A DNA stretch of 39,971 nt from assembly GCF_001939115.1 (NCBI RefSeq), contig NZ_MQTZ01000029.1, positions 41,559-81,529 on the forward strand, written 5' to 3'. The notes under the pieces are model-generated. The model searched no databases, was not told the origin of the DNA, and saw nothing but the letters and a program-made list of their open reading frames with translations. The position numbers and the translations under genes were made by a program. Positions 34,501-39,971 of this stretch are shown here, one piece after another; position 1 is the stretch's first letter, and the number at the start of each line of letters is the position of its first letter. The stretch comes from Leptolyngbya sp. 'hensonii' (GTDB taxonomy: Bacteria; Cyanobacteriota; Cyanobacteriia; GCF-001939115).

Positions 34501-34828
34501 TGATCCTTCATCTCTCCTCTATAAAGGCCAGAGAAGCAGTGACTCCACCCCAGTCACGATCCCAACCATTACCATCCGAACCGAGATGCTGGATCAGCGT
34601 GTCCTGATCCGGATTGCAGATAATGGACCAGGTATGCCAGAAACCGTTCGCCAGAAGCTGTTTGATCCCTTTTTTACCACCAAAGAAGTGGGTCGAGGTA
34701 CGGGTTTGGGTCTGTCCATCAGTTATCAAATTGTGGTTGAGAAGCACAAGGGAAAACTGGAATGCAAGTCCGAACCCGGTCAAGGGTCAGAGTTTTGCAT
34801 CGAGATTCCGATCCCAAACTTGGTGTAA
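31535..34828 (+). CDS. Multi-sensor histidine kinase (GAF-PAS-PAS-GAF-GAF-HK)
   Basis: 1097 residues, no transmembrane helices. Order: GAF 1 (about 20-150), PAS 1 (about 195-315, [20 protein letters not shown]), PAS 2 with PAC (about 325-445, [18 protein letters not shown], ending [15 protein letters not shown]), GAF 2 (about 450-600), GAF 3 (about 630-785), a coiled-coil stretch, then the kinase core. H830 is the phospho-acceptor in [14 protein letters not shown]. The ATPase domain has [22 protein letters not shown] and [12 protein letters not shown] 3 resembles phytochrome-type domains at its end ([10 protein letters not shown]) but I see no clear bilin cysteine motif. No response regulator is adjacent. 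AGGA lies 4 nt before the ATG. Confidence 0.92.
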   Translation: MLSSSEAVKLVDPQLIRSDDTVFQAALDDISQLAASLCQTPIAVIHLQEEGHQPVTASFGPIPFYASCVIPFWDFSLAAPDVLVIDDICQDGRFVADTLVAGDAIVRFCAAIPLCNAAGLTIGVLSVLDHIPRQLTADQQRSLQALSRQVMAQLELSHSRRMLPPNPDQNRPTESALPLEQDFAATLLRTSEPLSRSFVATVLESPNALVAVLSPEGRILYLNQLCQTTINCSIEAVRNRYFWEVLIAPEHQELAQNRIAHLKAGRGGTEYESYCLNRSGLPRQITWFHALLPHTGEPIDYILCNGFDITDRRRAELAVQESERQYRSIVDSIQEVIFQIGHTGTWTLLNHAWTRITGFTLGESIGTEFLDYLHPEDQEQQATLFQSLIQKQQEFYRQEIRCRTKTGDWRWLQIHAYSLSDAQGGIVSISGTLNDITDLKRAETLIAKPGRLSTLVAEIGNILVQGNNLSELLENCSITMVQYLQAASIRIWTLDQDSGLLELQATAGQHFQTEDFPNRIPVGISLLGFIAQTRQPYFSRNVAQEVCLVSRSWLEQENIVSFLGYPLIVENHLVGMMVIFSYHELDQTTQDFLSWIGSSLAIAIDRSWARQALLSRRESLLLRLGNQIRKSLDLDTILQTIVSEIRNLLHVDRCYFLWCWPQAEGLMMAVTHEAPNSELPSLLGELPTAQAMSLSEKILNLEVLWIDRIDHESALDPVLTQHFQSLGIVSQLLIPLETRSGQFGALICSHCLPRTWHHSEVDLLRAVTDQLAIAMDQAELYAQTRAAALAAQTQAQQLSETLHKLQETQSQLVQHEKMSSLGQMVAGVAHEINNPVNFIGGNIVYARDYIQELLGLLELYQQHYPDPHPDIQEQTREIDLNFLVEDLLKVLSSMQIGADRIRQIVLSLRNFSRLDEAEMKPVDIHDGLDSTLLILQNRLKSREDRPGIEVLKDYGNLPLVECYAGQLNQVFMNILANAIDALEESLVSSDPSSLLYKGQRSSDSTPVTIPTITIRTEMLDQRVLIRIADNGPGMPETVRQKLFDPFFTTKEVGRGTGLGLSISYQIVVEKHKGKLECKSEPGQGSEFCIEIPIPNLV

Positions 34829-34835
34829 GTGCCCT

Positions 34836-35522
34836 TTAAACTGAAGCTGTGGCTTCTTCTAAAGCTGGTGGGATGGTAGCCGAGGGACACAGGTCATTCA
34901 GGAGACAGCGATCGCAGGCAGGATGGCGGGCATTGCAAACAGCCCGACCATGGTAGATCAGCCGGATCGACCAGTTTTCCCAATCAGGTCGGGGAATCAG
35001 CTCGATCAAATCTCGCTCAATTCGAATCGGGTCCTGGTGTTCGGTCATCCCGAGGCGATGGCTCAGGCGCTTGACATGGGTATCCACGGTTACCCCGGCA
35101 TTAATCCCATAGGCATGGGCCAGTACCACATTGGCCGTCTTGCGGGCCACTCCTGGCAACTTCAGCAGGCGTTCCATCGAATCAGGCACCTGGCCCTCGA
35201 AGTCTGTCACGATCATTTGACAGGCAGCCCGAATATTCTTCGCTTTGTTCCGATAAAAACCGGTGGAGCGGATCAGGGTCTCCAATTCGGAAAGCTCTGC
35301 CCCCGCGATCGCAGGGGCATCTGGAAATCGCCCAAACAGTTCCGGCGTCACCAGATTGACCCGCTCATCCGTGCATTGGGCCGAAAGAATCGTTGCCACC
35401 AATAATTGCACAGGGGTTTCATAGTTGAGCGTGCAGGTAGCATCCGGATAGCACCGCTTCAGGCGTGCCAGAATTTCCAAAGCCCGATGCTTGCGGGCCG
35501 CTAACTTACGACTGATACTCAT
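34836..35522 (-). CDS. nth: Endonuclease III (DNA glycosylase/AP lyase)
   Basis: 228 residues; removes oxidised pyrimidines and nicks the abasic site. The helix-hairpin-helix is LPGVARKTANVV with catalytic lysine K128, and the catalytic aspartate is D147 in VTVDTHVKRL. A [4Fe-4S] cluster is held by C196, C203, C206 and C212 (C-x6-C-x2-C-x5-C). The start is fixed at 35520-35522 by context: ATGA there overlaps the TGA stop of rseP, the usual sign of translational coupling. An in-frame ATG three codons earlier is less likely. It is convergent with the histidine kinase gene, seven bases between stops. Confidence 0.96.
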   Translation of the reverse strand: MSISRKLAARKHRALEILARLKRCYPDATCTLNYETPVQLLVATILSAQCTDERVNLVTPELFGRFPDAPAIAGAELSELETLIRSTGFYRNKAKNIRAACQMIVTDFEGQVPDSMERLLKLPGVARKTANVVLAHAYGINAGVTVDTHVKRLSHRLGMTEHQDPIRIERDLIELIPRPDWENWSIRLIYHGRAVCNARHPACDRCLLNDLCPSATIPPALEEATASV

Positions 35523-36595
35523 CGGATCCACAGATTGGCTGTATCCCGAATGATCAAAAAGATACCCAATCCCAGCAGCAACATCAGCCCCGTTTGCATC
35601 ACGCCATCCTGAATCCGAGTTGGCAGCGGTTGGCCACGCAGCCCCTCAATCAAGAGGAAGGTCAATTGCCCGCCATCCAGAGCGGGTAGGGGCAGAATGT
35701 TGATAATGGCCAGGTTAATGCTGATCAGGGCTGCGAAGTGAAACAAAGCCGTGGCATCTTTGTGAGCAATGTCTGCTCCAAGGGCCACGATCGCCACAGG
35801 CCCGGCCACCTGACTAGCGGTACGTTGGAAATTACTGACCAATTGCCCAAAACCTTGGAGGGTCAGGGAAACAATTTTCTGAAATTCCTCTGCCCCCAGG
35901 GTAAACGCCCCGAAGAAATTATCCGGTCGCTTGTAGAGAGCCTTGCCCAATGGTTGCAACTGAACTCCGATCTGCCCCTTGCCCTTGTCCCCTTGTTCAG
36001 GAGTGACTGTGAGGGCAAGCTCACGATCTCCCCTCTGAACCGTGAAAGTGATTTTTTGATTGGGTTTCGACTGAATGGTTTGGGTTAGGAGAGTTGTTGC
36101 TTCTTTCGAGGCGGCCAGTTTCTGGCCGTCTACGCTCAGAATCACATCTCCGGGCCGAATGCCCCCGATCGCGGCTGGGGAACTGTCAGAAGTCAAGCGG
36201 GGCACCAAAACACCAGGTTGATAATCAAAGCCATTAAACGCGCCGACGGTCCCGAACTGCACCACCAGGAGCAGATAGGCGAAGACCAGATTGGCAATGA
36301 CACCGGCACTGATCACGATCGCCCGATCCAGGAGAGGCCGGTTCCGCAAAAGATCAGGATCATCTGCAGGAATATTGCTATCCGGATCGTCGTCCGGAAA
36401 CCCCACGAATCCTCCCAGAGGAAATCCCCGAATGGCGTACTCTGTCTGCGATCCCTGATATTTCCAGAGAATCGGCCCGAAACCGATCGAAAAGCGGTTG
36501 ACATGAATCCCCTGTAACCGAGCCGCAGCAAAGTGCCCCAACTCATGCACCACAATTAAAAGGGCGAGAACACCGATCGCAGCCAGAACGGACAT
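35519..36595 (-). CDS. rseP: RseP-type site-2 metalloprotease (M50B)
   Basis: 358-residue intramembrane zinc protease. HELGH at 17-21 (H17, E18, H21) lies in the first helix, and the third zinc ligand is in NILPLPALDGGQ (about 303-314) in a late helix. A single PDZ domain occupies about 120-205 (SPAAIGGIRPGDVILSVDGQKL). The length (358) is shorter than E. coli RseP (about 450) because there is only one PDZ, as is common in cyanobacteria. Members cleave membrane-bound anti-sigma factors or other single-span proteins. It is first in a two-gene operon with nth. No obvious anti-sigma partner is in the window apart from the distant SigZ-like factor. Confidence 0.94.
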   Translation of the reverse strand: MSVLAAIGVLALLIVVHELGHFAAARLQGIHVNRFSIGFGPILWKYQGSQTEYAIRGFPLGGFVGFPDDDPDSNIPADDPDLLRNRPLLDRAIVISAGVIANLVFAYLLLVVQFGTVGAFNGFDYQPGVLVPRLTSDSSPAAIGGIRPGDVILSVDGQKLAASKEATTLLTQTIQSKPNQKITFTVQRGDRELALTVTPEQGDKGKGQIGVQLQPLGKALYKRPDNFFGAFTLGAEEFQKIVSLTLQGFGQLVSNFQRTASQVAGPVAIVALGADIAHKDATALFHFAALISINLAIINILPLPALDGGQLTFLLIEGLRGQPLPTRIQDGVMQTGLMLLLGLGIFLIIRDTANLWIR

Positions 36596-36759
36596 AACTC
36601 AAACACAGTAAACAGAACCTCTCTATTTTATGCTCTGCCACGGTGGAATGTTGTTTCTACCGAGATCCCCCTGGACTCTTTGTCTTTCCTCATCCCGATT
36701 TAATTTTTACAATGTATTAAGGAAATAGACATCATTTATGAAAGGTTGGAGCAAAGCCC

Positions 36760-37419
36760 ATGGGACTGTTTGGATTTAGCAAAAAGACTGCCCTGCCGAC
36801 TGCAGCAGAGGCTCTACCCGGACGATCGGAGGTCATGGTGATCACCAATCGGCATTTCGTCAATGGCCATCCGCTCCAACCGCCCTTCCCGGAAGGGATG
36901 GAAACGGCCCTGTTTGGGATGGGCTGCTTCTGGGGGGCGGAGCGGAAGTTCTGGCAACAATCGGGAGTCTACTCCACCGCAGTTGGTTATGCTGCCGGAA
37001 CCACACCCAATCCATCCTATCGGGAAGTCTGCACGGGCATGACTGGTCACAACGAGGTAGTGCTGGTGATATTCGACCCCACGGTGATCACCTACAGCGA
37101 GATCCTGAAGGTGTTCTGGGAAAGCCACAATCCGACTCAGGGCATGCGCCAGGGGAATGACGTTGGTACCCAGTATCGATCGGGGATCTACACCTACTCG
37201 ACAGAGCAGCAGCAACTGGCCGAAGCCTCACGGGAGATGTACCAGACATCCCTCAGTGCCGCCGGGTATGGCCCCATCACCACGGAAATTCTGGATGCCC
37301 CAGCCTTCTATTATGCGGAGGACTACCACCAGCAGTATCTGGCTAAGAATCCGGGCGGTTACTGTGGCCTGGGGGGAACGAACGTGTCCTGTCCCCTGCC
37401 CACAGGCGTTTCGGCGTAG
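36760..37419 (+). CDS. msrA: Peptide-methionine (S)-S-oxide reductase
   Basis: 219 residues. It reduces methionine-S-sulfoxide in proteins using thioredoxin. The catalytic cysteine is C56 in [13 protein letters not shown]. Other family motifs are [30 protein letters not shown], the [20 protein letters not shown] stretch and AEDYHQQYL. Recycling cysteines are likely those of [14 protein letters not shown] at the C-terminal end. An N-terminal extension of about 30 residues ([19 protein letters not shown]) precedes the core, as in other cyanobacterial MsrA proteins. GGAG lies 9 nt before the ATG. It is divergent from rseP. Confidence 0.96.
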   Translation: MGLFGFSKKTALPTAAEALPGRSEVMVITNRHFVNGHPLQPPFPEGMETALFGMGCFWGAERKFWQQSGVYSTAVGYAAGTTPNPSYREVCTGMTGHNEVVLVIFDPTVITYSEILKVFWESHNPTQGMRQGNDVGTQYRSGIYTYSTEQQQLAEASREMYQTSLSAAGYGPITTEILDAPAFYYAEDYHQQYLAKNPGGYCGLGGTNVSCPLPTGVSA

Positions 37420-37451
37420 ATGAGGGGGATAGTTCTGGGCAAATCCATTCA

Positions 37452-37483
37452 CGCCTATATGAACAAAGTCCGCCTATGTGAAC
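37452..37483. repeat. Short tandem near-repeat
   Basis: CGCCTATATGAAC (37452-37464) and CGCCTATGTGAAC (37471-37483) differ at one base, with a period of 19 bp. It lies just downstream of msrA. Confidence 0.6.
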
Positions 37484-37620
37484 TTACCTGAGAGTGGTCG
37501 GTTTTGTTCGTATAGCCGCTGCTTGGGTCGTTGAAGCAGCAAGGATTTCACCTTGATTGACTGTCTCCCCTTCCCCGAAATTCCTAGTAGTGCAACAAGC
37601 TTAAAAAGTTGGTTTCGTTT

Positions 37621-37673
37621 TGCAGGGGGCCAGCCCCCTGCACCCCCGTTGGAGGACACCGCGCGTCCTCCAA
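37621..37673. repeat. Double-hairpin interspersed repeat
   Basis: Hairpin 1 is TGCAGGGGGC and GCCCCCTGCA around CA (37621-37642). Hairpin 2 is TTGGAGGAC (37649-37657) and GTCCTCCAA (37665-37673). The arrangement, in an otherwise non-coding stretch with a following CCTCCGCAAAAAAGG, looks like a multi-copy mosaic repeat, but no second copy is in the window. Confidence 0.65.
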
Positions 37674-37830
37674 ACCTCCTCCGCAAAAAAGGTTGAAGCT
37701 GAACAGCTCGTCGGGGTGTCTACGCACCCGGCGCGGATAGTCTAATGATTTCCGGGCTAGTACCCAAGCCTGTTATAGCGATTTTTCTTGATCGATCGGT
37801 TTTGCAAGGTATGACTCCTCAGCATTAACC

Positions 37831-39126
37831 TCAACCTGGCCAGCGCAAAACGACAACCTCTTCTCTCATTTGCTGTTTGGTCGCTGTAGCCAGGCGAGTC
37901 CGAAATAGGTCAATATTGACCACTTCATACCCCAGAGGTTGGGCAATTTCGGCCAGAAGCTGACCTGTGCGAATCATCACTTGCAAGTAGGAAGCCTGAT
38001 CACCGACAACATACCCCAGCATGGCCCCTGGTTTCAGATAGGGGCGTAAAGAGGCAAAATGTCGCGCCATCCCTCCAAAGTAGAGCTTGACCGCTCGATG
38101 ATACATGCGTTCAAACCCGCTGGTTTTACCTAACTCGATTCTGCGGTTTTCAATTTCCTGGGCAATGCGTTGAATCTCTGCGTGTCCTGCAACCCACTGA
38201 TCATCATCATCACCTTTGTATACGCCCCTGGTGTTAGAGCGGAGCAAGCCCTTTTTCAGGTGGCGAAGCTCTTCCTTGGTTTGGGCAAACCCCAGCAACA
38301 CAGTCTCAAGACGGGTGGTCCGAGTGTAATCCTTTTCATTCGGGTACGGTGGTGACGTGAAAACCCCGTCGAGGGAACAGGGGCTTAACAACTGGCCCAC
38401 TTCCCGCGAGTCTGCATGGTGGATGGTGGCGATCGCATCTACCCTGGGAGCCTGACTGATATCTTCAGCCATTGCCTCAACCTCTTGTAGCCAGCTTTCC
38501 AGCACAGGGGGATCTTTCTCTGGCTTCTGGCGCACCCCAACCTCTGGGGCGAAGTGAAGGTTACTACAGTACTTCACGATCGCAGTGGCAAAAGCAAGCC
38601 GCTCATGCCTCCAGTAAGGATTATTTGGGCCAACTTTAATGGTCTCTAGCAGGATCAGGGCTTTGTGGAGGGGGATTGGGTAGATAGAGTTGCCTAACAG
38701 TAATTTATACGCAGCTTCCGGAAGTGTTTTCAGGGCTTCTAGCTGATAAAAATCCCTTTGACTCTCAACCTGATTCGCAACGTTTCTGGCATGGTTGATC
38801 AGGTTTTCGGGGTCAACATCCCAATCGACCTTGACAGAACTGGCAAAGTGGGCCATTGGATTGGCCTCAATGCCTGTCCCATCAATGTTATTGAGTTTGG
38901 CCTCAATCACGGTTGTCCCCGTTCCACAGAAAGGGTCAAGGAGCGTCTGCCCAGACTGAAGATTGAATTTTTGAATGTAGCTACGCACCAGGTGCGGCGG
39001 GAAAGACAGGACGAATCGATACCAATTATGAAAGGGTTGATCTTCCTCAGTCACCTTATTGGCAGTACTATTCCTGACCCGATCTGCATCTGCGGGGGTA
39101 GATGCCAAAGATTCAATGAACGTCAT
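37831..39126 (-). CDS. DNA methyltransferase (N4-cytosine or N6-adenine type)
   Basis: 431 residues. The SAM-binding motif DPFCGTGTTVIEAK lies at 64-77, and the catalytic motif TSPPYPNEKDY at 257-267. S-P-P-Y is more common in N4-cytosine enzymes but also occurs in N6-adenine enzymes. Motif order is I then IV with nearly 190 residues between, so the target-recognition part probably sits between or after them. No restriction nuclease is recognised next to it. It lies 278 bp downstream of the DUF499-like gene on the same strand, so both may belong to one defence locus that continues outside the window. The ATG at 39124-39126 has no strong ribosome-binding site; it may be read from the upstream transcript. 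Confidence 0.88.
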   Translation of the reverse strand: MTFIESLASTPADADRVRNSTANKVTEEDQPFHNWYRFVLSFPPHLVRSYIQKFNLQSGQTLLDPFCGTGTTVIEAKLNNIDGTGIEANPMAHFASSVKVDWDVDPENLINHARNVANQVESQRDFYQLEALKTLPEAAYKLLLGNSIYPIPLHKALILLETIKVGPNNPYWRHERLAFATAIVKYCSNLHFAPEVGVRQKPEKDPPVLESWLQEVEAMAEDISQAPRVDAIATIHHADSREVGQLLSPCSLDGVFTSPPYPNEKDYTRTTRLETVLLGFAQTKEELRHLKKGLLRSNTRGVYKGDDDDQWVAGHAEIQRIAQEIENRRIELGKTSGFERMYHRAVKLYFGGMARHFASLRPYLKPGAMLGYVVGDQASYLQVMIRTGQLLAEIAQPLGYEVVNIDLFRTRLATATKQQMREEVVVLRWPG

Positions 39127-39404
39127 GGGAAAGTTTTAGGACTGTGGGTTGATGGTATTCAAAAATAGGCAACTTTGTAATGTGTTTGTACCACTTGCTC
39201 TGATGGAGGGTCCTGTCATGACCCTATGTAGAGGATGACTACCAGTAGTATATGGCCAAGAATCTCAATAGTACTTGTGGGAAGGCAGGCGAAGCGATCG
39301 ATCGCTTCGATTAAGGAAGGAGGATTAAATAACACCGCCAAACTTCTGCTAGTTATTAAATCCAGGATCCTTAGTCTTCTCCGTCCATACTCAGCTTCCT
39401 CAGC
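39127..39404. other. Intergenic region with MITE remnant
   Basis: 278 bp between the DUF499-like gene and the methyltransferase. It holds the hairpin-less element at 39323-39374 and GCGATCGATCGC near 39295; no gene is supported. Confidence 0.5.
39323..39374. repeat. MITE-like element, copy C, lacking the central hairpin
   Basis: The left end GATTAAATAACACCGC (39323-39338) and the right end AGTTATTAAATCC plus AGGATCCTTAG (39351-39374) match the two ends of copy B at 23.7 kb, in the same orientation. The roughly 85 bp of G/C-rich hairpin between them is absent. It lies 30 bp after the stop of the DUF499-like gene. Confidence 0.7.
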
Positions 39405-39971
39405 TTAATCCTGTTCAAATGATTGACTATTGAACTTGAGTGTCCGGCAATTCTCCATAACAGTACGTGCTACGTCATCCGGTACTCCCTCAGGAATTTC
39501 AGCTTCAATCTCCAGAGTAATTTTGACCGTTGCGCCATTCAAAGCGGCTAGATGTTGAATGACCTCGTTCGCGATCGCCGGAGCATCTCGGTTAATCCGC
39601 ATCGCATCAATATCCACATTTCCATAAAATCTACGGAGGATAGGTACTTGAGTTCCTCCTGCCCCGTCTTGCTCGCCATCCTTTGTAGCATTGTCACCAG
39701 AACCATGCGACAAGTCGCCGCTGGTGCGAACAGATGGTGTACTGCCGCCAGTTGTCCCTCCGACGGGAACGGTTGTAGTACTGCCCGTGGTAATTGTGAT
39801 TGCCTGAGCTGCTTCAGTATCAAATTGCTGCTGAGCAACATCTGGCTTAACCAGAAGGCTTTGAGGGCTAATGCTGGGACTGATGCCCGTTGCAGCACGC
39901 AGACCCAGGTACTTTCCTTTTACGTCATCAAAGCCTTCTGCATAGGCGAAGTTATCGGCCCACACCGTTGA
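39405..39971 (-). CDS. C-terminal part of a DUF499-type protein (partial)
   Basis: 189 readable codons; the frame is open to the window edge, so the N-terminal part lies outside. Residues just inside the edge (NFAYAEGFDDVKGKYLGLRA) lead into a low-complexity Thr/Gly/Ser linker. A conserved-looking end follows: RRFYGNVDIDAMRINRDAPA, EVIQHLAALNGATVKITLEI, AEIPEGVPDDVARTVMENC, RTLKF. I recognise this ending from DUF499-containing proteins, large P-loop ATPase-like proteins often found beside DNA methyltransferases in defence islands. The ATPase core is not visible here, so the assignment rests on the C terminus alone. Confidence 0.65.
   Translation of the reverse strand, partial: STVWADNFAYAEGFDDVKGKYLGLRAATGISPSISPQSLLVKPDVAQQQFDTEAAQAITITTGSTTTVPVGGTTGGSTPSVRTSGDLSHGSGDNATKDGEQDGAGGTQVPILRRFYGNVDIDAMRINRDAPAIANEVIQHLAALNGATVKITLEIEAEIPEGVPDDVARTVMENCRTLKFNSQSFEQD

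Larger units (their letters stand above)
37420..37830. other. Repeat-rich intergenic region
   Basis: It contains the 13-bp near-repeat at 37452-37483 and the double hairpin at 37621-37673. A minus-strand frame (37474-37686) is generated by the hairpin repeat and has no domain; I do not support it as a gene. Confidence 0.55.

Noticed and set aside
37474-37686. 70-codon minus-strand ORF
   Set aside because: It is translated from the double-hairpin repeat and flanking non-coding DNA and has no protein-like features beyond that.

Overview
The window looks like chromosomal DNA of a cyanobacterium, probably a filamentous Leptolyngbya/Oscillatoriales type; the genus is a guess. The octamer GCGATCGC and shorter CGATCG cores (the HIP1 signature) occur throughout. 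The gene content fits: a type III glutamine synthetase, an aspartate kinase with four ACT domains, PAS/GAF histidine kinases, a LOV-domain nucleotide cyclase, a large STAND/WD40 protein and an Uma2 protein. I see no rRNA, tRNA or CRISPR array.

Left accessory region (1-5.8 kb). An IS4-type transposase remnant and a 23-bp direct repeat precede a two-gene operon on the minus strand, a cysteine-rich DUF2703 protein followed by a SigZ-like ECF sigma factor with a cysteine tail. Next comes a lone integron gene cassette: a small unknown ORF followed by a textbook attC site (2097-2187) whose arms pair with two extrahelical bases. An imperfect tandem-repeat tract follows, then a hybrid histidine kinase with four CBS motifs in front and a GNAT acetyltransferase domain fused behind.

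Signalling and nitrogen region (5.8-16.7 kb). A 1585-residue protein combines a helical/TPR-like region, a STAND NTPase and 14 WD40 blades. A three-gene minus-strand operon follows: a glycosyltransferase of the MSMEG_0565 type, a small MSMEG_0570-type nitrogen-starvation protein and a GAF-LuxR regulator. It is divergent from glnN, so this block reads as a nitrogen-stress locus.

Detoxification block (16.8-20.1 kb). DUF1772, VOC/glyoxalase-like, MAPEG and azoreductase genes lie on the minus strand, each with a recognisable Shine-Dalgarno sequence, and an AraC-type regulator is divergent from azoR.

Envelope, light signalling and housekeeping (20.1-37.4 kb). The genes are an LCP-family protein divergent from manC; Uma2; a PAS-LOV adenylate cyclase likely to be light-activated; an ABC1/UbiB kinase-like protein; a broken IS630 gene; two small membrane proteins; ExbD; aspartate kinase; a GAF/PAS histidine kinase; nth translationally coupled to rseP; and msrA.

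Right edge (37.4-40 kb). A mosaic hairpin repeat is followed by an orphan-looking DNA methyltransferase and the C-terminal part of what looks like a DUF499-type protein, possibly the edge of a defence island.

Two families of small palindromic, MITE-like elements recur. One family (5.6, 23.7 and 39.3 kb) lies each time at, or just after, the stop codon of a minus-strand gene; its third copy has lost the central hairpin. The second family has one copy, at 20.08-20.23 kb.
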